Assembly: GCA_013339765.2 (NCBI GenBank)
Contig: CM023451.1
Span: forward strand, 150,157,623 to 150,221,622
Reading direction: 5' to 3'
From: Haemaphysalis longicornis
Lineage: Eukaryota > Arthropoda > Arachnida > Ixodida > Ixodidae
DNA length: 64,000 bases
Made by a program: the position numbers and the translations under genes. Shown here piece by piece: positions 20,372 to 34,933 of this stretch. A model generated the notes under the pieces. It worked only from the letters and a program-made list of their open reading frames with translations, made no database searches and was not told the DNA's origin. Within the stretch, counting starts at the first letter, position 1; every line of letters starts with the position of its first letter.

Positions 20372-23300
20372 ATACGTATGTATAGCCAGGGGTACTAGCC
20401 AGTAGCCAGTAGTAGCTTGGGATGTTTCTTGGTGTAGCCAGTAATAGCCTGGGAGTTTACTGATGACGCGGATCTGAAAATTTCCTTGTCTGGTTAGAGA
20501 TATAAACTGCCTCGCACTAAAGCGCTAAAAATTTATTTACAACACATTTTTCTTTGTCTAGTCATTTCTAGGGCGCGAGCCGTGCCAGCTGCTGATAGAC
20601 ACCATAAAATCTGTAGTACTTGAAAGATGCCGTAGTATCCATGCGGCTTTAACTTCTTCAAATCAAGGGGTCAAGACAAGGGACGTGCACAAGAACGTGA
20701 TAAAATGTGAGTCTAGAAAAAAAGTATATAAGTAGGGCATCATCCGCGTAGGGTATCATTTCGGCGCATCAGGATCGCAGGAGCTTTGTTGCACACAATC
20801 ACTGAACACAGGGGAGGTGTCGGAGATACCGCCAGGCTTGCTGAACTACCTCTAGTCATAGCCTTACTCGGAATGGGTGAGCGCCGGGGTTAGCGCTCTT
20901 GACTACAGCACCGGTGTACCGGGTTCGGTCTCATACGAATGCAATTGTGTTTTTTTATTTATGTTCTATTCACAGCGGCAGCTATTTCGGTACTATTTTG
21001 GTATTATTTTGGGTAACAGGCGACGACGACTAGGATCACTTTTCGCGTTCGATGAGACAGCTAAAGCTTCCAACTTAAAAACGACGGGAAACAGTACATA
21101 TATTGTATATTGCTCAGACCATAAACTTATGCCCACTTATGTGAAGTTGTCTTGGCCATAATTTTATTCAGTGCAGTAGACTTCGGGTTAACAAAAGCTG
21201 AGTGCACGTACTTAGTGTTAACTGGATTCCAGGTCTTAGTTTTTTAGAATTTTCTGGTAGGGTAACCAAAATATTTCGTAAATTGTTTCTCTAGATATCC
21301 CTGGTAGTCCGAATTACAAAACAATTTAAAGGTATTCTGCTTCCGTTTCTGAAAATGCCTAATTTACGACAATGAAAGGCTCGAAATGTCCAACATAGAT
21401 GACACGAATATCCCACATCATGGCCACTTAATCGTTTCTGCTCCTGTAAGAAGAGGTTGGGCAGATTTTTTGGGGTATAAGCTTCACTTCTGGAACTAGA
21501 ACTCGTGAGCTGAGGAGGCTTGAAAGGCCTTTAAAAGATCGCAATAGTCCAACTTTTCGCGATTCTAAAGCGCACCTTGTAAAGCCAATTCAGCGACTGC
21601 AGTAGCATAGCTGGACGATGATAGCCAGAAGCGGTCTGTGGCCGTGGACCTTTTACATGCCGGGTCGGGGACACGCGTATCCCGGCTAGCACAGTGAACG
21701 GCCCTAGGGATTTTCCAGATTGATACAGTGATTGATTGTTATTGGCATCCCTCCTGTATCGAACGAATGAGACGTGCCATTGGTCTGAAAAGATCTATAT
21801 ATACGTTAAATGTTGTCCTTTTTTTCGCGCTGCTATTAAAATTTGTCACTGGTGGTTGCTCTTGAGTGTTTTTTCCTACAATCTCATTTTCTTCCACCAG
21901 TTTCCTTCCTTTCCGTTATAGAGAGAGAAACCATTTTTGGTAAGGAGGGCTCTAGGCCTGTTGCGGGAAAAGGATTAAACGATGGGGTAAGATGAAGTTG
22001 GCTTTATTAGATTATGTGGGCTGAAAGAGGACGTTGGCGATAGTCTTGTGGTCGTCATACATTCCACCAAATTATGTCGACTTGTTTTTATCTGATTTCT
22101 ACAGACGGCACATGTCGCATTGCTTCATATATACTGTGTTCTTATTCTAATCGGTTTCAAACAACCTGCATCAATTTCCAAAACCTCACCGCTATCGTTG
22201 ATATTTTTCTTTGTGTTATGCACTTCTCCAGGCGATACATCTCTAGCGACCTTTTCAGTTTGTCTTTTTTTTTCACCGGGTCAGCGCTGGCCGCTTGTGG
22301 CGTAACTTTAGTCCTCGTTTATCCTTGTGAGCAGTTATACGCGTTATAAATTGCATGGTCAAATAGTTTGCGATAGCAAATGTAATTTTTCTTGTACTTT
22401 CATTGACTCACAGGAAGTATGGCGAAGTTAAGGCATTCTTTTACAAAACAGAAGAAGCGAGAAAAACTACACGGAGCAGAAAGAATAAATGTTGAGGTAG
22501 GAATAATTTTTTTCCTCACTGAGGGTCGTCGTACCATGATGGTTATATTATTTCCTAGTTTTGCTGAAGCTCCTTCTTCTGGTGCACTCTCAAAAGCAGT
22601 GCTGCTATCGTTACAAACGAAATGAGACCCATGTAAATATGTTGCAGGTAAACAAAAACTCGTTCCTTTTTCAACCTTACTTAACTTGGTATCATAACTG
22701 CTAAACTTCACTGGAAAGAAAATAAAGCGACCGGCAATAGTTGTGGAATATTAGCGAGCAATACCTTGAGCTAAAGAACGATTACTAAGCTTACTTCGCC
22801 TACCCGTTCATCCATCAACAGCAGTACCGCCACTGTGCCTTGCCACATGTAAATTGAATTCCTGTACACATGTCAGAGATAAGTCCGGGACCCGCGTCGC
22901 GGCGATTGAAAACCATCTTTTTGCGGGCACAAATAAAGTTTTCTCTAGTCCTAATCCTAAGCTTTTGCACCTAACTTCAGCAACAGCCATGGCTGTGCTT
23001 CGTATTTCATTTTTATTGTTGGTCACTTTTTTTCGGCCCGGAAACTACACAGCCACTACAAAAATTTTGAATCGGTCTCCGACAGAAACTGCCGCATTTA
23101 ATGAAGTGTAATATGGTACAAAAAAACGAATGCGGGATTGTCCCGGAGTAAAAATCAATTACGGATTCGAAAGCAGAAAGCCATTAGCAACTAGCACTGA
23201 ACTGATCTTTTCGGCCGGATTATCTTAGATTTGTTCTCAGAATGTTGCCGATAGACATCATTTTTCCTAACTCATCGCCGCGGGGGAGAATTGCTGATTG

Positions 23301-26300
23301 TAAATAGCGGAATACAATAAGCGGAAGGTAAGAAAGAGAGACAGAGATGGCTGGGGTTATCACCGTGAAGGCACAAGCGGAGTTGACGTTCTAGACAAGA
23401 TGACGTTCTGTTCGGACATGTTTTCTGGCAGATCCCATTTTCGCGACGACAGTTGCTGGCGAGCATACGATGGCCATGTAGACTGAGGCAGGAGGCAGAA
23501 AAATACGGCTGTCAGACGTAGGGCAGATGACCGTGTTTTCGCGTGGTATCTGCGCCTACTGTTCTCTTATTCCTCGATAGCTCGCTGCGAAGCGCATTGC
23601 AGTCGGGAAAGTAGGAAATCCGCAGTGAAGCTTCGGCAGTAGCCTGTATTGTACAAAGAAATAACGAAGCCACTTGAAGCACGTGCTTTAGTACAAGTTG
23701 AAAATATTACCTCCGAATGGATTATTAAATGAGCACCTAAAAACAATAAACCATGCGAGCTAAGCTCGGCCCAACATCCCACGTTCCTGAGATTGTTCAG
23801 ATGATATTGCACGCAACAATTCCGCCTTTTACATCAAAACTGCACTTATGTTAAACAAGTACAAAATTTCATTCAGTCAAAACCACAAAACAGATTTCTC
23901 TGTTGCTGAATGTTTATCTTAATTAACAAGGTTAAGTAATTTAGGATAAATTGTGAACTCACATTATTAAAAATAATTCTGGAACTTAAATAAACACAGT
24001 GGGGCTATTCCATTTACAATCTCAGACTCACTGCAGACTCATCGAGAAGCAGTCTGGCATTTGTTTTTCCCATACATCTTGCGTGGGGAATCCTCGGACT
24101 ACCCGTGGGCTAACCACGGTTAGTCGGCGACGACTGTAAACTGAATAACCGCCAGTAGCTTAGAATACGACAACTTGGGGGAAAGTGCGGAGTGAGTTAT
24201 TTCTGAGCTTGCGAGTCAGACAGATAGCGTTGATATATCTCTCAGATACTGTTTTCTCGGCACAATGTCCAGTGATCTGTTTTTTCATGTGATATTCGTT
24301 TTGTCAGCGCAAGCTCGGTGGAGACTCCGCTGCAAAACATGTTCTTTAAATTATTCGATTGCAATAAGAAAGTACCCGAGAAAATTTGCTTGTGGAACTA
24401 GAGAGGACAATTGAAGATTTGTTAACAAAATAACAATTGGAAGAAGTCTCTATTTGATTCGCGATGACTAAAGAGAAGCCTAAGCTTCGTTCACGCTTTT
24501 CGAGAAAGTGGCCGGTGTGCTCTCGTGGTTCATGACCTGATTAGAGGGAGACTAAGCTACAATAATATTGAAAGGGATATTTTCGGGCAATTTGGAATTG
24601 GAGACTTCAGCAAGCACGTTGCTGAGCAAGTGCTGCAAAAGCTGCGTCATTCAGCATGCCCTAGATTGGGGCACTTATTGTGCGATAGAGCTAACAGTCG
24701 TTCCTTGCAGCGATAATTACCAGCCCATAACCCTTGCGCCACTGTACACACACGAGCGGTAATGCGGCGAAGCTCAAATATTAATTGTAGAGAAACGCGA
24801 AAAAAAAAAGCCGTTCGTGCATTTTTTCTAACCCCGAGAAATAAGGTCCCACAAGGCCAGAGGCCTGGCCGACGCCGTACGTCCTTGCCAACCCACAAGT
24901 ACGTTACCCAGGCGCTAACCGTTTGTTGATTATATCCTACGCCGCACAACAGATAGGGAAAGGTGAGCGGTCGCGAAATTATAGGGGAAAAAGAGAATGG
25001 AGGAGTGTGCACAGCAGTATGCTCTTATATGCAGCTACAAACATTCAAGTAGGTCGGGAAAACGGCCAAACATAGCGATAGCTTAAGTTGCCTTTTGTGA
25101 GATGGACGGTCAGCACTAACGTGTCAGAGTAGTTTGCGTCATGATTGGCCGAACGTCTGAGCAGCTGTACCTAATTGAAAACTGACGTCCTTCTCACATA
25201 AATTAGTGAAGTTGTGAAAACATCACGAATTTCACCAAAAGGTCAAAGGCAGGGACTGAGCAGAGACAAACACTGACGCTTCTCAATTGAGCGTATTTTG
25301 AAATGAAGGACTCCTTTTCTTGAAAACTAGCACAAAGCGTTTGATATACAGAAACTGTTTGCTACACGTAGCTGTGTTTCCGTGATACCGAATTCAGTTC
25401 ATGACACCGCACACGGAATTCCTAGTCTGAACTGTATTATTATTGCGGGTTAACTTGTTTGTTCACTGGCCCCGCTCACGCAGCTCGCGCTGTCGCCTTT
25501 GGAGACAAAGATCCTGGGACATCTGGCGGCAAAGTACCCTTCCTTAGATGTAAAGAGATGGGATTCAGTTAGTGCTGGAGAAGACCCGAGAATCAGGGGC
25601 GGGAACTCATGAATAGAACGGTATTCAGTAGGTTGAGGTTGTCTGGCGTGCGGCAGAACAAATTGTCGTTGTGGCATCCTTCGTATAGTGAGCTCCGACA
25701 AGGCAACCCACGTACACCGGGCAGCTTCATCACCAAAACTGCGGCCAAGAAGTCTGCCGACCTGGTTTAAACAGTATACTCGAACTTTGAAAACGATGGT
25801 CTTTCTTGGGCTATATCTTTCTTGGTCTGTCTGTAAATCCGTCCCTCGATTAACCTACCCGGCCATTTGTTAAAAGGGTCCTAAAAGGCATTTTGTACAC
25901 ACTAAAGAACCAGCGCAATCGCTAGATTGGGTGGTCAGCGTCATCTGGGCAAAGTACAACATTTGTACGTGCAGCGGAAAGCCCACACTTTCGTTACAAA
26001 GTTGGTTGCAGCGTTCCCACCCCTTTTTGCGTGTTGTTTGGCGCGGCCGCCCTCCGGCATGTACATCGCTCATTCTCCCACGTGCATCACGAAGCAGAAA
26101 TCTTGCAATTGGACGACTTTTCCTCGCCCTTCCGGCGAAGAGAAGCGTCGTCTGCTTCCCATTAAGCCGCGTTGGCTACGCCAACACGACGACGACACGA
26201 TGGGGGCGCCTACTTCCGAGTTGGCAGGCCTCATTACCCCACGACGCCGACCGCGACACGAACACGTCGGCCGCTCGAAAGTCCACGTAGTGTGACTGGC

Positions 26301-26932
26301 TTGCTGACCGAAGACGCCGAAAATACCGATCGGACGAACGGTCGTCGGGAATCGATCGTGAAGTGGAGACTGCACCCAGACAACATTCATTCATCCCGTA
26401 ATTAATGCGGCTCCGTTCGTTCTGTTAGTTCCTAGGGCTTAATAAGCGTGGTAAGGTCCATCAAGTTATTACAACTCAACACTAGCGCTAATGCGATGCG
26501 TGTTTCGACTTACGACGCTTCGGCCGTTCGCTTTGGTGACAATTCGTTTCTCCGAGTTGCAAACTGCGTATTCGTGTGTGACCAGCAATGCTTGTAGAAA
26601 ATATAATCTCAATTAAGAGCAGAAGAGGAGGTGCGGAAGGGTTATTAGGAAATAATGAATCAATATTGACCGAACGTTTTTGCGTAAAGCGTAAAACAAA
26701 AGCGCGCCGAGCACTATTTCCGCAGGGCGAAATCGCAGTCGCAGCCGAAATATTGGTATTGCTGCAGATCGGCTATGATGGGGGCTTCGTGGAACCTTAC
26801 TGCGCAACTGTTATTCAAGAAATGTTCAGTTAACCAGCCAGGAATCCTTGAAATCAAGAAGGAAACAGTGATTTCACATAAAGGGCAGGTCTCGATCTAG
26901 TATAGAGGTTTTTTCGGCGCAAACGCCCGTTG
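20372..26932. other. long unannotated stretch
   Basis: No gene or known repeat was recognised in 6.5 kb. Frames are short and mostly overlap on both strands. There is a GC- and CpG-richer block at about 26030-26400. The degenerate TAGCCAGTAGTAGC-type tandem at 20385-20460 is a small local repeat. Confidence 0.4.
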
Positions 26933-27000
26933 TATTGTGGCGCAGTACTGGATTAACGCTTCGCGCTCACTCGAGCAACGTCGCGGGTTCAAATGTGGGC
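26933..27000 (+). other. tRNA-like sequence, possible SINE head
   Basis: GTGGCGCAGTACTGGATTAA resembles a box A region and GCGGGTTCAAATG a box B, spaced as in tRNAs. The T stem is poor. No terminal repeat or tail was found, so this is only a candidate. Confidence 0.22.
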
Positions 27001-30000
27001 TGGTTGTTTTGTATAAGTGGTATGGTTTGCATATTGTATTCGCGATTCCGAAACGAAACTTTTTGGTTGAGCTATGTAACTACCATATCAGACGTCAATG
27101 CACGTTTCAGCCATTGGCGCGATTCGTCCATTTTAATCTCGTGCTTTGTATATAGCAAACGTCAATCGTGCTTTCAGACGAATGAATACTGAGGTACGCA
27201 TTTTCCGCATTCTTTATATATAGAGTAAACACAGTTTCCTTCTATCCACTTAAACAAGACACAACGTAGGCTTAGGGGTTAGGAGCGTATATACGGCCGT
27301 GGCTGGCAACCACACCCTCCGTATATCGCAACTGGGAGCACTGAGCACGTAACGAAATGGACGAACAGCCCTTATAGAGAGAAAAGTACTTCGAAGCCAT
27401 CAGAGGCAAAAGGAAACGTGGAATATCTGTTTTGCGCAGTCAAATGCATTCAGCGTCTTAAGAAGGGTGAGGCGCGGCCCAAAGCTCACACTACTATTCC
27501 AAAACCACTCGTAATATCGGTTACAGTGTACTTGTCTAGTTGATAAACTTAATATCGCGTAGAAGGTTCCCGGAAAGTAGTTGGGAGAGGGGGGAGAACG
27601 GGGAATTGAATGCATGCACGGTGCAGCCCAAAAACAATCCTGTACCATGCAACCCTTCGGCAGTTTTTGTTACGGGTATAAATTTTTAAATTGATTTGAG
27701 TAATGGAATGAAATACCAGTACTTCCTGTGTACGCGCAGGCCAACACGACCAAGCTCGACCTTGGCGGGAACGAGCGGCCGAATTGGCAATATATAAATC
27801 GCGGCCGCTTAGGACGCATGTACGAGCTCACTGTAACAAATTTTGGGGCGATTCTTTAGTCATTCGTTCACATATTTTAGACTGCCATGGCCAACATATA
27901 TTGTCGCTGCGTACGCGCGGTGACCGGGTCGTTCTTTTTTAGCGAGATCTTTCGTCGTGTTGTGGACGCGTAGCAGTTCCGCCCCATTTCTTCCGTCAGC
28001 TTTGCCAGCCGTGAGTGGAGTGCAAGATTTATAAGCAAAATGATTAAAAAATGGCACACAACCGAACGCAGAAATTCGCTGCGGCCCAGAACATTGCCGC
28101 AGTAGATGACGCCCGCAACCGGATATTCTTGTGGACGTCACTAAGAAGCAAGGCATCATAGGCAGTCATGCTCGCGCGGTGCGAGGAGGTGTACGAAACG
28201 AGGGAGAATCGCGGCGCGGCCGAAAATGCCATGTGCTGATTTGCAATATACTCACTAATACTGATCGCTCTAACAATATTCTTGAAGGAATTGATTACTA
28301 GAACGTTGATTTATTCGAAAATGTGAACGCCCATGTTTCGGGAAAACCCCTTACAGGGCCCATTTAAAATTATATATGAAATGAGATTTTCATACAGGCG
28401 AAACCTTTCCAAGTCCCTAAATCTGATACCATACTGTATACTTGCCAACATTGTTGAACGAAAAAAAAACTACAGGAGGCATATTTGAGGCAGTACATCG
28501 CTGCATATCTTGTACTAGGCAGTGTTTTTTTTTAATTGAAAAAGGATGTGGGGTTCATATTTACAGTAGCAATTAAAAATACATGTTGAAAACTACATTT
28601 TTACCAAAAATACAAGAAAGTGCTCATGCCCGAACCTAGATGTCGAGGTGGCATTCAAAGAACAACAGTAACGGAAGGTTCCGATAGATGGTCGGCAAGC
28701 TGTGGAATGTGGAAAAATTCAGTTGACTTGAGCAAACAGCCACTGTGTTTATCGTTGGAGGAGCGAGACGGGAGGGGAAGAGGATGAGATGTAGGTGAGG
28801 GAGAGAATAGAAGATGTTACGTGGCAGGGGCGGCAATAGACTGTCGTCATTCAAATACGTTTGCAGTGAGGAGAGCAGATACACGGCAATTTATTATTCA
28901 TTATTTAATAGATGCGCTCATACTGTATTTTTTTTGTGTGTGTATGTTGTCATCCTCCGAGCTGTGCCTTGTTTCGGACAATTTTGCAAAGTTGCCGTCG
29001 TAAAAAGCAAGATGTTGGCACGGCCGTGCGAACGTAAAGTACGTCGACTGCCCTTTCTGATTTATGAGGGTTTCGATGCTTAAAGGCTTACGTTTTTCAG
29101 CTGTGAGCTTTTGAAAGCAATGGTACGACATGAAAAGTTAGAGAATAGTTTTAATACCGTTTTTTTTTTGCTACAAACGTAAAAAAATCCATCAAATTTC
29201 CTGCACTAGTAATCTTTTCTGGCATTGCGGGCTCGAGTTGGCCCGCTAAAGTTTCTTCATTCTCCTGTGTTCTTCTCCACCAGACGAAAAGTTGCTGTTT
29301 ACATCTCTCAAACTATTTACGAGCTTGGCAAGCGTGCTGTTTAAGTTAAGGATGAGACACTATAATAGACTGCGTCAACAAGTACCGGACTTCCTGCTTT
29401 CTTTTCAGTAAACAGCTGTAAAGAAGGATCATGGCGTGTTCAGCACTTTAGCTGCAGAAGTTGAAATGGGTCTTAAATCATTTGCCAGGCAACATCATCA
29501 AAACAACCAGGGAAACGGTCTTTCGGAAAAGGCCATCTAATAATTAAGGAAGTGCAATGAAAGTAAACAGTCGTTCACCTCTAAGAACAGGATTGAACTT
29601 TGAAGGAAGTAACCGCCCGAGCGATGCTCCAAGCTGCAAATGGCTCAAACGTTCTGCGCAGCTTAAGGCAGTACTGATTGATCTCGGAGAGTCAAAACTT
29701 TGGTTAGCAATAAACTTGATTTACGTTGTTTAGAGGCAGTTGAATAACATTAATCCGTGCAAACTGAAGTATAGCTGGCGAAAAGCAGCAAAAACGCTGA
29801 CAAAAACTAACAAAACGACGGCTGAAGACACAACACGCCGTCTACCGAGTGTACAAAAAAAAAGCGTGGCTGGTTTCACTGCCATTTTCCGTGCGAAAGC
29901 GATGACGTGCCCATTTAGCAACGAAGCCGGAGGCATCCGGTGTCTATTCCGCCTCCTAAACTAGCTCTAACAATGGGAGAGACTGGGTGACTTATTCTGG

Positions 30001-30289
30001 ATAGGAGAGAAAATCTCCCGCTGCGAGAAAGGAGAGCAAGCGCAAGGGAAGATGGTTCAAGTAAAGCTTGTCCCTGACATTTAGTGCTCCCTTGTGAACT
30101 TAAGGGCTATTTACGCCTATAGATGGACCATACGCAGGAGCGGTTGGCATATTTAGTGGATGCGGTAGGGGTGACGAGGAGTCATTCTGGTGCCACAAGG
30201 GACGTGCGGTAGGGGGTCATTTAAAAAGCTTAGGGAGTGAAAATTCGTCATCATACTGCGTCATGAAGACCTGTTTTAGACAAGACTGC
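27001..30289. other. unannotated stretch
   Basis: No recognisable gene, repeat or RNA. A short palindromic GCGTATATACGG / CCGTATATCGC pair lies at about 27285-27330. Confidence 0.4.
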
Positions 30290-31190
30290 GATTTTGTCTA
30301 ATATTTGAGGACTGTTTCTTACCCACTGAATGAGTTCACAGAAGTCTGAAGGTGTTTCGGCATTGTAGAGCGTTCGTCGTACCCAGTTGAATCAGACTGA
30401 ACGTGCATAGACCACATCAAATAACAAGCAACACGTCACCGTCACCAGGCATGATGCCTGGAAGTCGTCCATTTGGAGATGCAGTCAGGAATGTATGCCA
30501 AGAGTGCAACACTTTATTGGTGACGATTTTCGTGCTCCGGATAGATAGTACACGGAGTAAAAAAAACGAGAAAGTGAGGCCTCACAAACCTTTGTCTGCT
30601 TAATGTCCCACTCTGGGGCTATACTTAAGCTGTCATATGCCTGTGTTGCGCCTAGGTATTCCGAGAGTGGGCGCCGACACCATGCGAGGGCTGTGCAATC
30701 ACACTGGGGTAACCTATGCGCCGAATGATTTACTTCAAGTCAATAGGTGTGCGGAAGAATATAAGGTACTTTTATCTTGATCTCATCATGACTGATGTCT
30801 TGGATTTTGAAGAGTGTACTGGTGGCTGTTGAAATGGGTGACAAGGTCGCGTTGAGTTCTCACGGAGTCACATGGGCGTCGGTGATGATGTGAAACCTGT
30901 CGGAGTGTATAGATGAGTACATATTTCGTATAGCCTGAATGTAGGCAAGAATGCCAAAGAGCTCGATTTCGTCGGTCAGATAATGTGTGTTAGGGATGCT
31001 ACAAGAGCCTTCAACCTGGGGAATGGCAAGGCAGGTTAAGGCAACAGCTGCTGTAGTACTGTTGATTGCCGCGTCGGTAAAAATACCAGCTTCACCAGGA
31101 GCTTTGTCGTTGGCTATGCGTGCATCAGAAAAACTAAAACACCCAGAACAGAGCGTACATAAGAAACCTCACCCACAGTATTGGTAGGCT
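30290..31190 (-). pseudogene. LINE RNase H relic
   Basis: Translating the minus strand between about 31095 and 30865 gives AGIFTDAAINSTTAAVAL, then TDEIELFGILAYIQAIRN and FHIITDAH. This is the D...E...D pattern of a LINE-encoded RNase H (first Asp, Glu in the helix, Asp in the next strand). Frames break with stops directly after this and downstream similarity to a LINE tail is only faint. The outer limits are therefore approximate. It differs from the RNase H at 11 kb and so belongs to another LINE lineage. Confidence 0.6.
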
Positions 31191-34100
31191 TTCAGCATCT
31201 TTGGAGTAACTGTCGAAGCAGCATAGATTTGAATTCTAAAAAAACAGCTACTAGCGGTTCTGATGTTGAAGAATTAAAATTGCGCTATTAGCGTTGACAT
31301 TGGCAGAAAACTCGTCTGCGAACCCTGCAACAAAGAACGCATTTGCGTTCTCATTTCGAAAGGATGTGCCTACGACCTTTTTAACTTTGTTACACCTTAT
31401 TTAAAGCACTCTGATCTAAACGGTAAACACAAACGTAACAGCTTACCGTAACATGCCCTTATACATGCCCTTCTATTTCAGCAAACTGGCACGTGTATCG
31501 GCAGCTGCAATTAATAACGTCCACGCAGCAACAGCAACCAGAAAACCAGAACTTAGCCCCACACAGCATTCTTTGCTAGCGTTGACTGATAACATATCTC
31601 TTTGAACGCAACTTTGGCTTAAAAAGAAAGGGTTTTAGTTAGATAGGAACATTGCATCATTCCAGAAGTTACGTTGAGATTACTGGGTATTATTTCGATT
31701 AACCTGTGATTGACTGCAGAATCGTACTTTGACCATCCCTGAAACGATCAGTTTATGCTTGAAACAGCCACTCATATAAAACAACACACTCGTATCTCTG
31801 ACTGAACGAAACAGCTTCCGTCTATATTGATTTCTTTTATCTCGGCCTTATTGTTTTGTTCCCAGCTACCAGTATGATGATTGGAAACAAAAAGCCCGCC
31901 GTGCAAATTAATAAAAGCTTGCCTTAATTTTTGATCTGTTCGAAACTTTATATCAGCGCACTGCAATGGCATTTTCAGTGGAGATCGTCATACTGGCGAA
32001 TTGCCATCGAGGGCCGCTTTATCTATGCGCCCATACCGAATGTAGGGAATTTTTTATGTCTGTCATAAGCTACGACATGAGTGTTGGCGAGTTTATAGCG
32101 CATAACTATTTATTTTATTTTGAATGTCAATGCATTCTGCCCTAGCGACCTTATATGCGTGTACCGGGCTCAGTGTCACCCAATTAAAGCATCGAAAGTG
32201 ACTCTGAAACATTAGCCTAATACTCCGATACAACCAGAGAGGAAGAAATTGTACCATGACCTTCTACTGTTCCACAATTCGTAGACAATTACACTAACTC
32301 TGCCTTATGGTCAGATTAGACACGCGTGAAACAAAACCAGATGCAGACACAGACGATTCTCACACCATAAAGGCCGTATTCCTGGTAATTGATATTTTAG
32401 TACAAAACGCTGTCTTCGGTAGAGACGCTTCCACAGACTTAATATTGTTTGTTTTACAGCTTTCTCCATTGTATCAAGGAGAAAAATGCTATTAAAATTT
32501 GTAATGTTCGAGGAATTCACCATATTCACCTATATTTGCGAGTAGCAACATTGCAGTAATATTCAACAAATCTTTGCCCTGTTTCGAAATATTTTCTAAC
32601 TTTTTGATTGTGTGACTATGCAGGTATTTAAACTTCGTGGTTATGACGTTCATTGCACTGCTTGAAATTTGGAAGACTTTTACATGGTTACTGGTTCCTA
32701 ATTTGTTCCAAAGGATTGTTCTGTCATCAGTGTGCGGAACGTGCATCAGTATTCGGTGCATTATTGAAACTGGGTAACAAGCAAGCAAACCATGGTTTGT
32801 CTCTTCGTGTGTATGACACACGGCTGCGTATAACTTCGGTAATGGTAATCACTCGGACTTGCAGGTTGAATGGCTTTTGTTGGAGTAAACTACAAGTAAT
32901 AGTTTTGTTATGGAGGGTGCGAAAACGTTCTCGGCAGGAGCGACCCTACGATGCCGACAATTTGCCCTGATTGTTGTGTTATTACGACTACTACAATTTA
33001 CCGACAGGCCAGGTGAATGTCAGTTCGCACTATAACAATTCTCCACGCACTGACACCGATGATGCGAAAATGCAAAATGAAGACCTCGTATCATACTAGG
33101 CGCCGTTAGAACTATTGCTATAGCGAGTTTTGTAGAGGTTTTTGTCTTGTTTGAGTATTCAGCGCCTTCGTTCAAACTAGTTCAGTCAGACAGACGGATC
33201 TTCTCACAAGTATCTGCATTTCAGAACAGCCCAATACACTTTCATTTCTACCATAGAACACTGAGAAACTCAAACAAAAGAGTTTCACTGGGTGCCTGAC
33301 TACTCCGAGAGCGAACGCCGTCACGCAAGTAATGAGATACTGAGTGAGACGTTCCCCAAATTTAGGGAAAAAAAAGAAAATTGACACACGGCTTCTCTTT
33401 TCCATACTGCAATTGCTACCCGTCGCTCGCGCTTCTCGTCTCTATTAGAATTTTTTGTTTATTTCGACAGAATTTTGCGGAAGCGGTCTTAGTAGGAGCT
33501 CAGGCAGAAGTGTCGGCAGCCATGTGAATGGTTTGAGCCGAGGCACATATGCGCATACATGAACAGAGGGGGATCCGCGCGAGAACTGACGAGCCGGATG
33601 TTTGTGCAAACGACCGTTTTCATCCATGACCACTCCAGTGCGTGATGGCGCTGTGCCAGCGGTAAGCGGCCCCTGCCTTTGATCATCTCCTCTTCCCGAG
33701 AAGCAGGAAAAAAGAAGAATGGGGAAGCATGCGCTCGCGTGAAACGCACGTTCCAGTGGAAGTGGCGTGTCAAAAAAAAAAGAAAGAAAGAAAAGAAGAA
33801 GAAGCCAACTGACCCCGCTCAGGGATTCAAAGGGTAAAAGTGCTGCCAACGATCAGTCAAGATTCAAAGGAACCGCCAGCCATCTTGTTTTTACTCCGAA
33901 CTTCCACTGCCGGGATGGGGTAAAAGTTGAAACGAGAAGAAAGTCATTGGTTCCGCCAACGTGAAGTGAGATGGCCGCAGCAGTGCGCGTTCGCCTATTT
34001 TGAATACAGGAAATGTACCACTTGGCGTACACGCTTGACTGGCGCCTTTCAATTGGGGCTTGACTGCACAGTGGCGGCTAACTGTAAGTAGCCTGGCTTA

Positions 34101-34539
34101 AATAAAAAATTGGCGGCACATTATGTGTCGAGCCCTGCGAGGCTCGATCCACCCGCACATCACCTGCCCGATAATACTTCCTTCACTTCCATACCACCCC
34201 CCCCTCCCCCCCCCCCCTTCCGATTACTGCGGAATCATCCGGAAATTTCTAATACGTCCTTTGGGATTTGATAACTATACTTGGTACCAGTTAGGAACGG
34301 CCATAACTCATGTAGTGTACCGCAACGTCGAAGTGACGGACCCGGATGTCAACGCACGCGCGTGTGTTTAGAGAGCGGATTGCACCATATTCGTTCCATC
34401 GTCTTAATTTCCTCGCGGAGTTTGTGTGTCGTCGCTACAAATTTTTATAGCCAGATTAAGTCCAAAAAATCACGAAAACGACTTGTGTCACGTTCAAGAC
34501 AGTCAAAGTAACGCACTTGTTGCGCCGCCCGCAGGAAAA
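31191..34539. other. unannotated stretch
   Basis: No recognisable gene. It contains a purine tract (33768-33803) and an interrupted poly-C run (34196-34218). The minus-strand frame at 33445-33849 begins with a Leu/Phe-rich stretch that is created by the purine tract. Confidence 0.4.
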
Positions 34540-34553
34540 GCCCGCTTTGGTGC

Positions 34554-34841
34554 ATGATGAAACGCAGGGGCAAGTTTCGTGACGAAATGGTAAGCTGTGT
34601 GAGAAAAGATATAAACAAGTTGAAAGATTCAAGTGAATTAATCTTATTTAGAGACATGAATGCCCACATTGAAGGTTTCGATGGATGCACAGGTCACAAG
34701 GGCTCTCTAGTGATAGATCTGTGTCAGGAAAACCGCCTTGTAATAGTAAACACGGAAAACAAGTGCGACGGAGAAATAACATGGGAAAGCGGTAACGGAC
34801 AGTCCAGCGTAGACTATGTTTTAGTCTACAAAGGAGGAGGA
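34554..34841 (+). pseudogene. LINE endonuclease domain fragment
   Basis: RDMNAHIEGFDG corresponds to the 'GDxN' motif, where the usual Gly is Arg here. Downstream are LCQENRLVIVNT, ITWESGNGQSSVDYVLV, the SxxDY region that precedes the catalytic His. This domain nicks chromosomal DNA to prime reverse transcription. The N-terminal half, with the catalytic Glu, is absent. Confidence 0.8.
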
Positions 34842-34933
34842 TAAAAGCGAAAGGAAAGGCCGAGAGGTTATCCAGGCCTAGAGCCCGGATTGCTACTCGG
34901 CACTGGGGAAGGGGTGTTCAGGGGATAAAAGAG

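Noticed and set aside
25927..26295. Two overlapping ~120-codon plus-strand frames in a GC-rich block
   Set aside because: Both overlapping frames and the opposite strand are open, as expected from GC-rich DNA with few stops; no domain or start context supports a gene.
33445..33849. Apparent signal peptide (Leu/Phe-rich start) on the minus strand
   Set aside because: The hydrophobic stretch is the translation of an AAAGAA purine tract; the rest has no domain.
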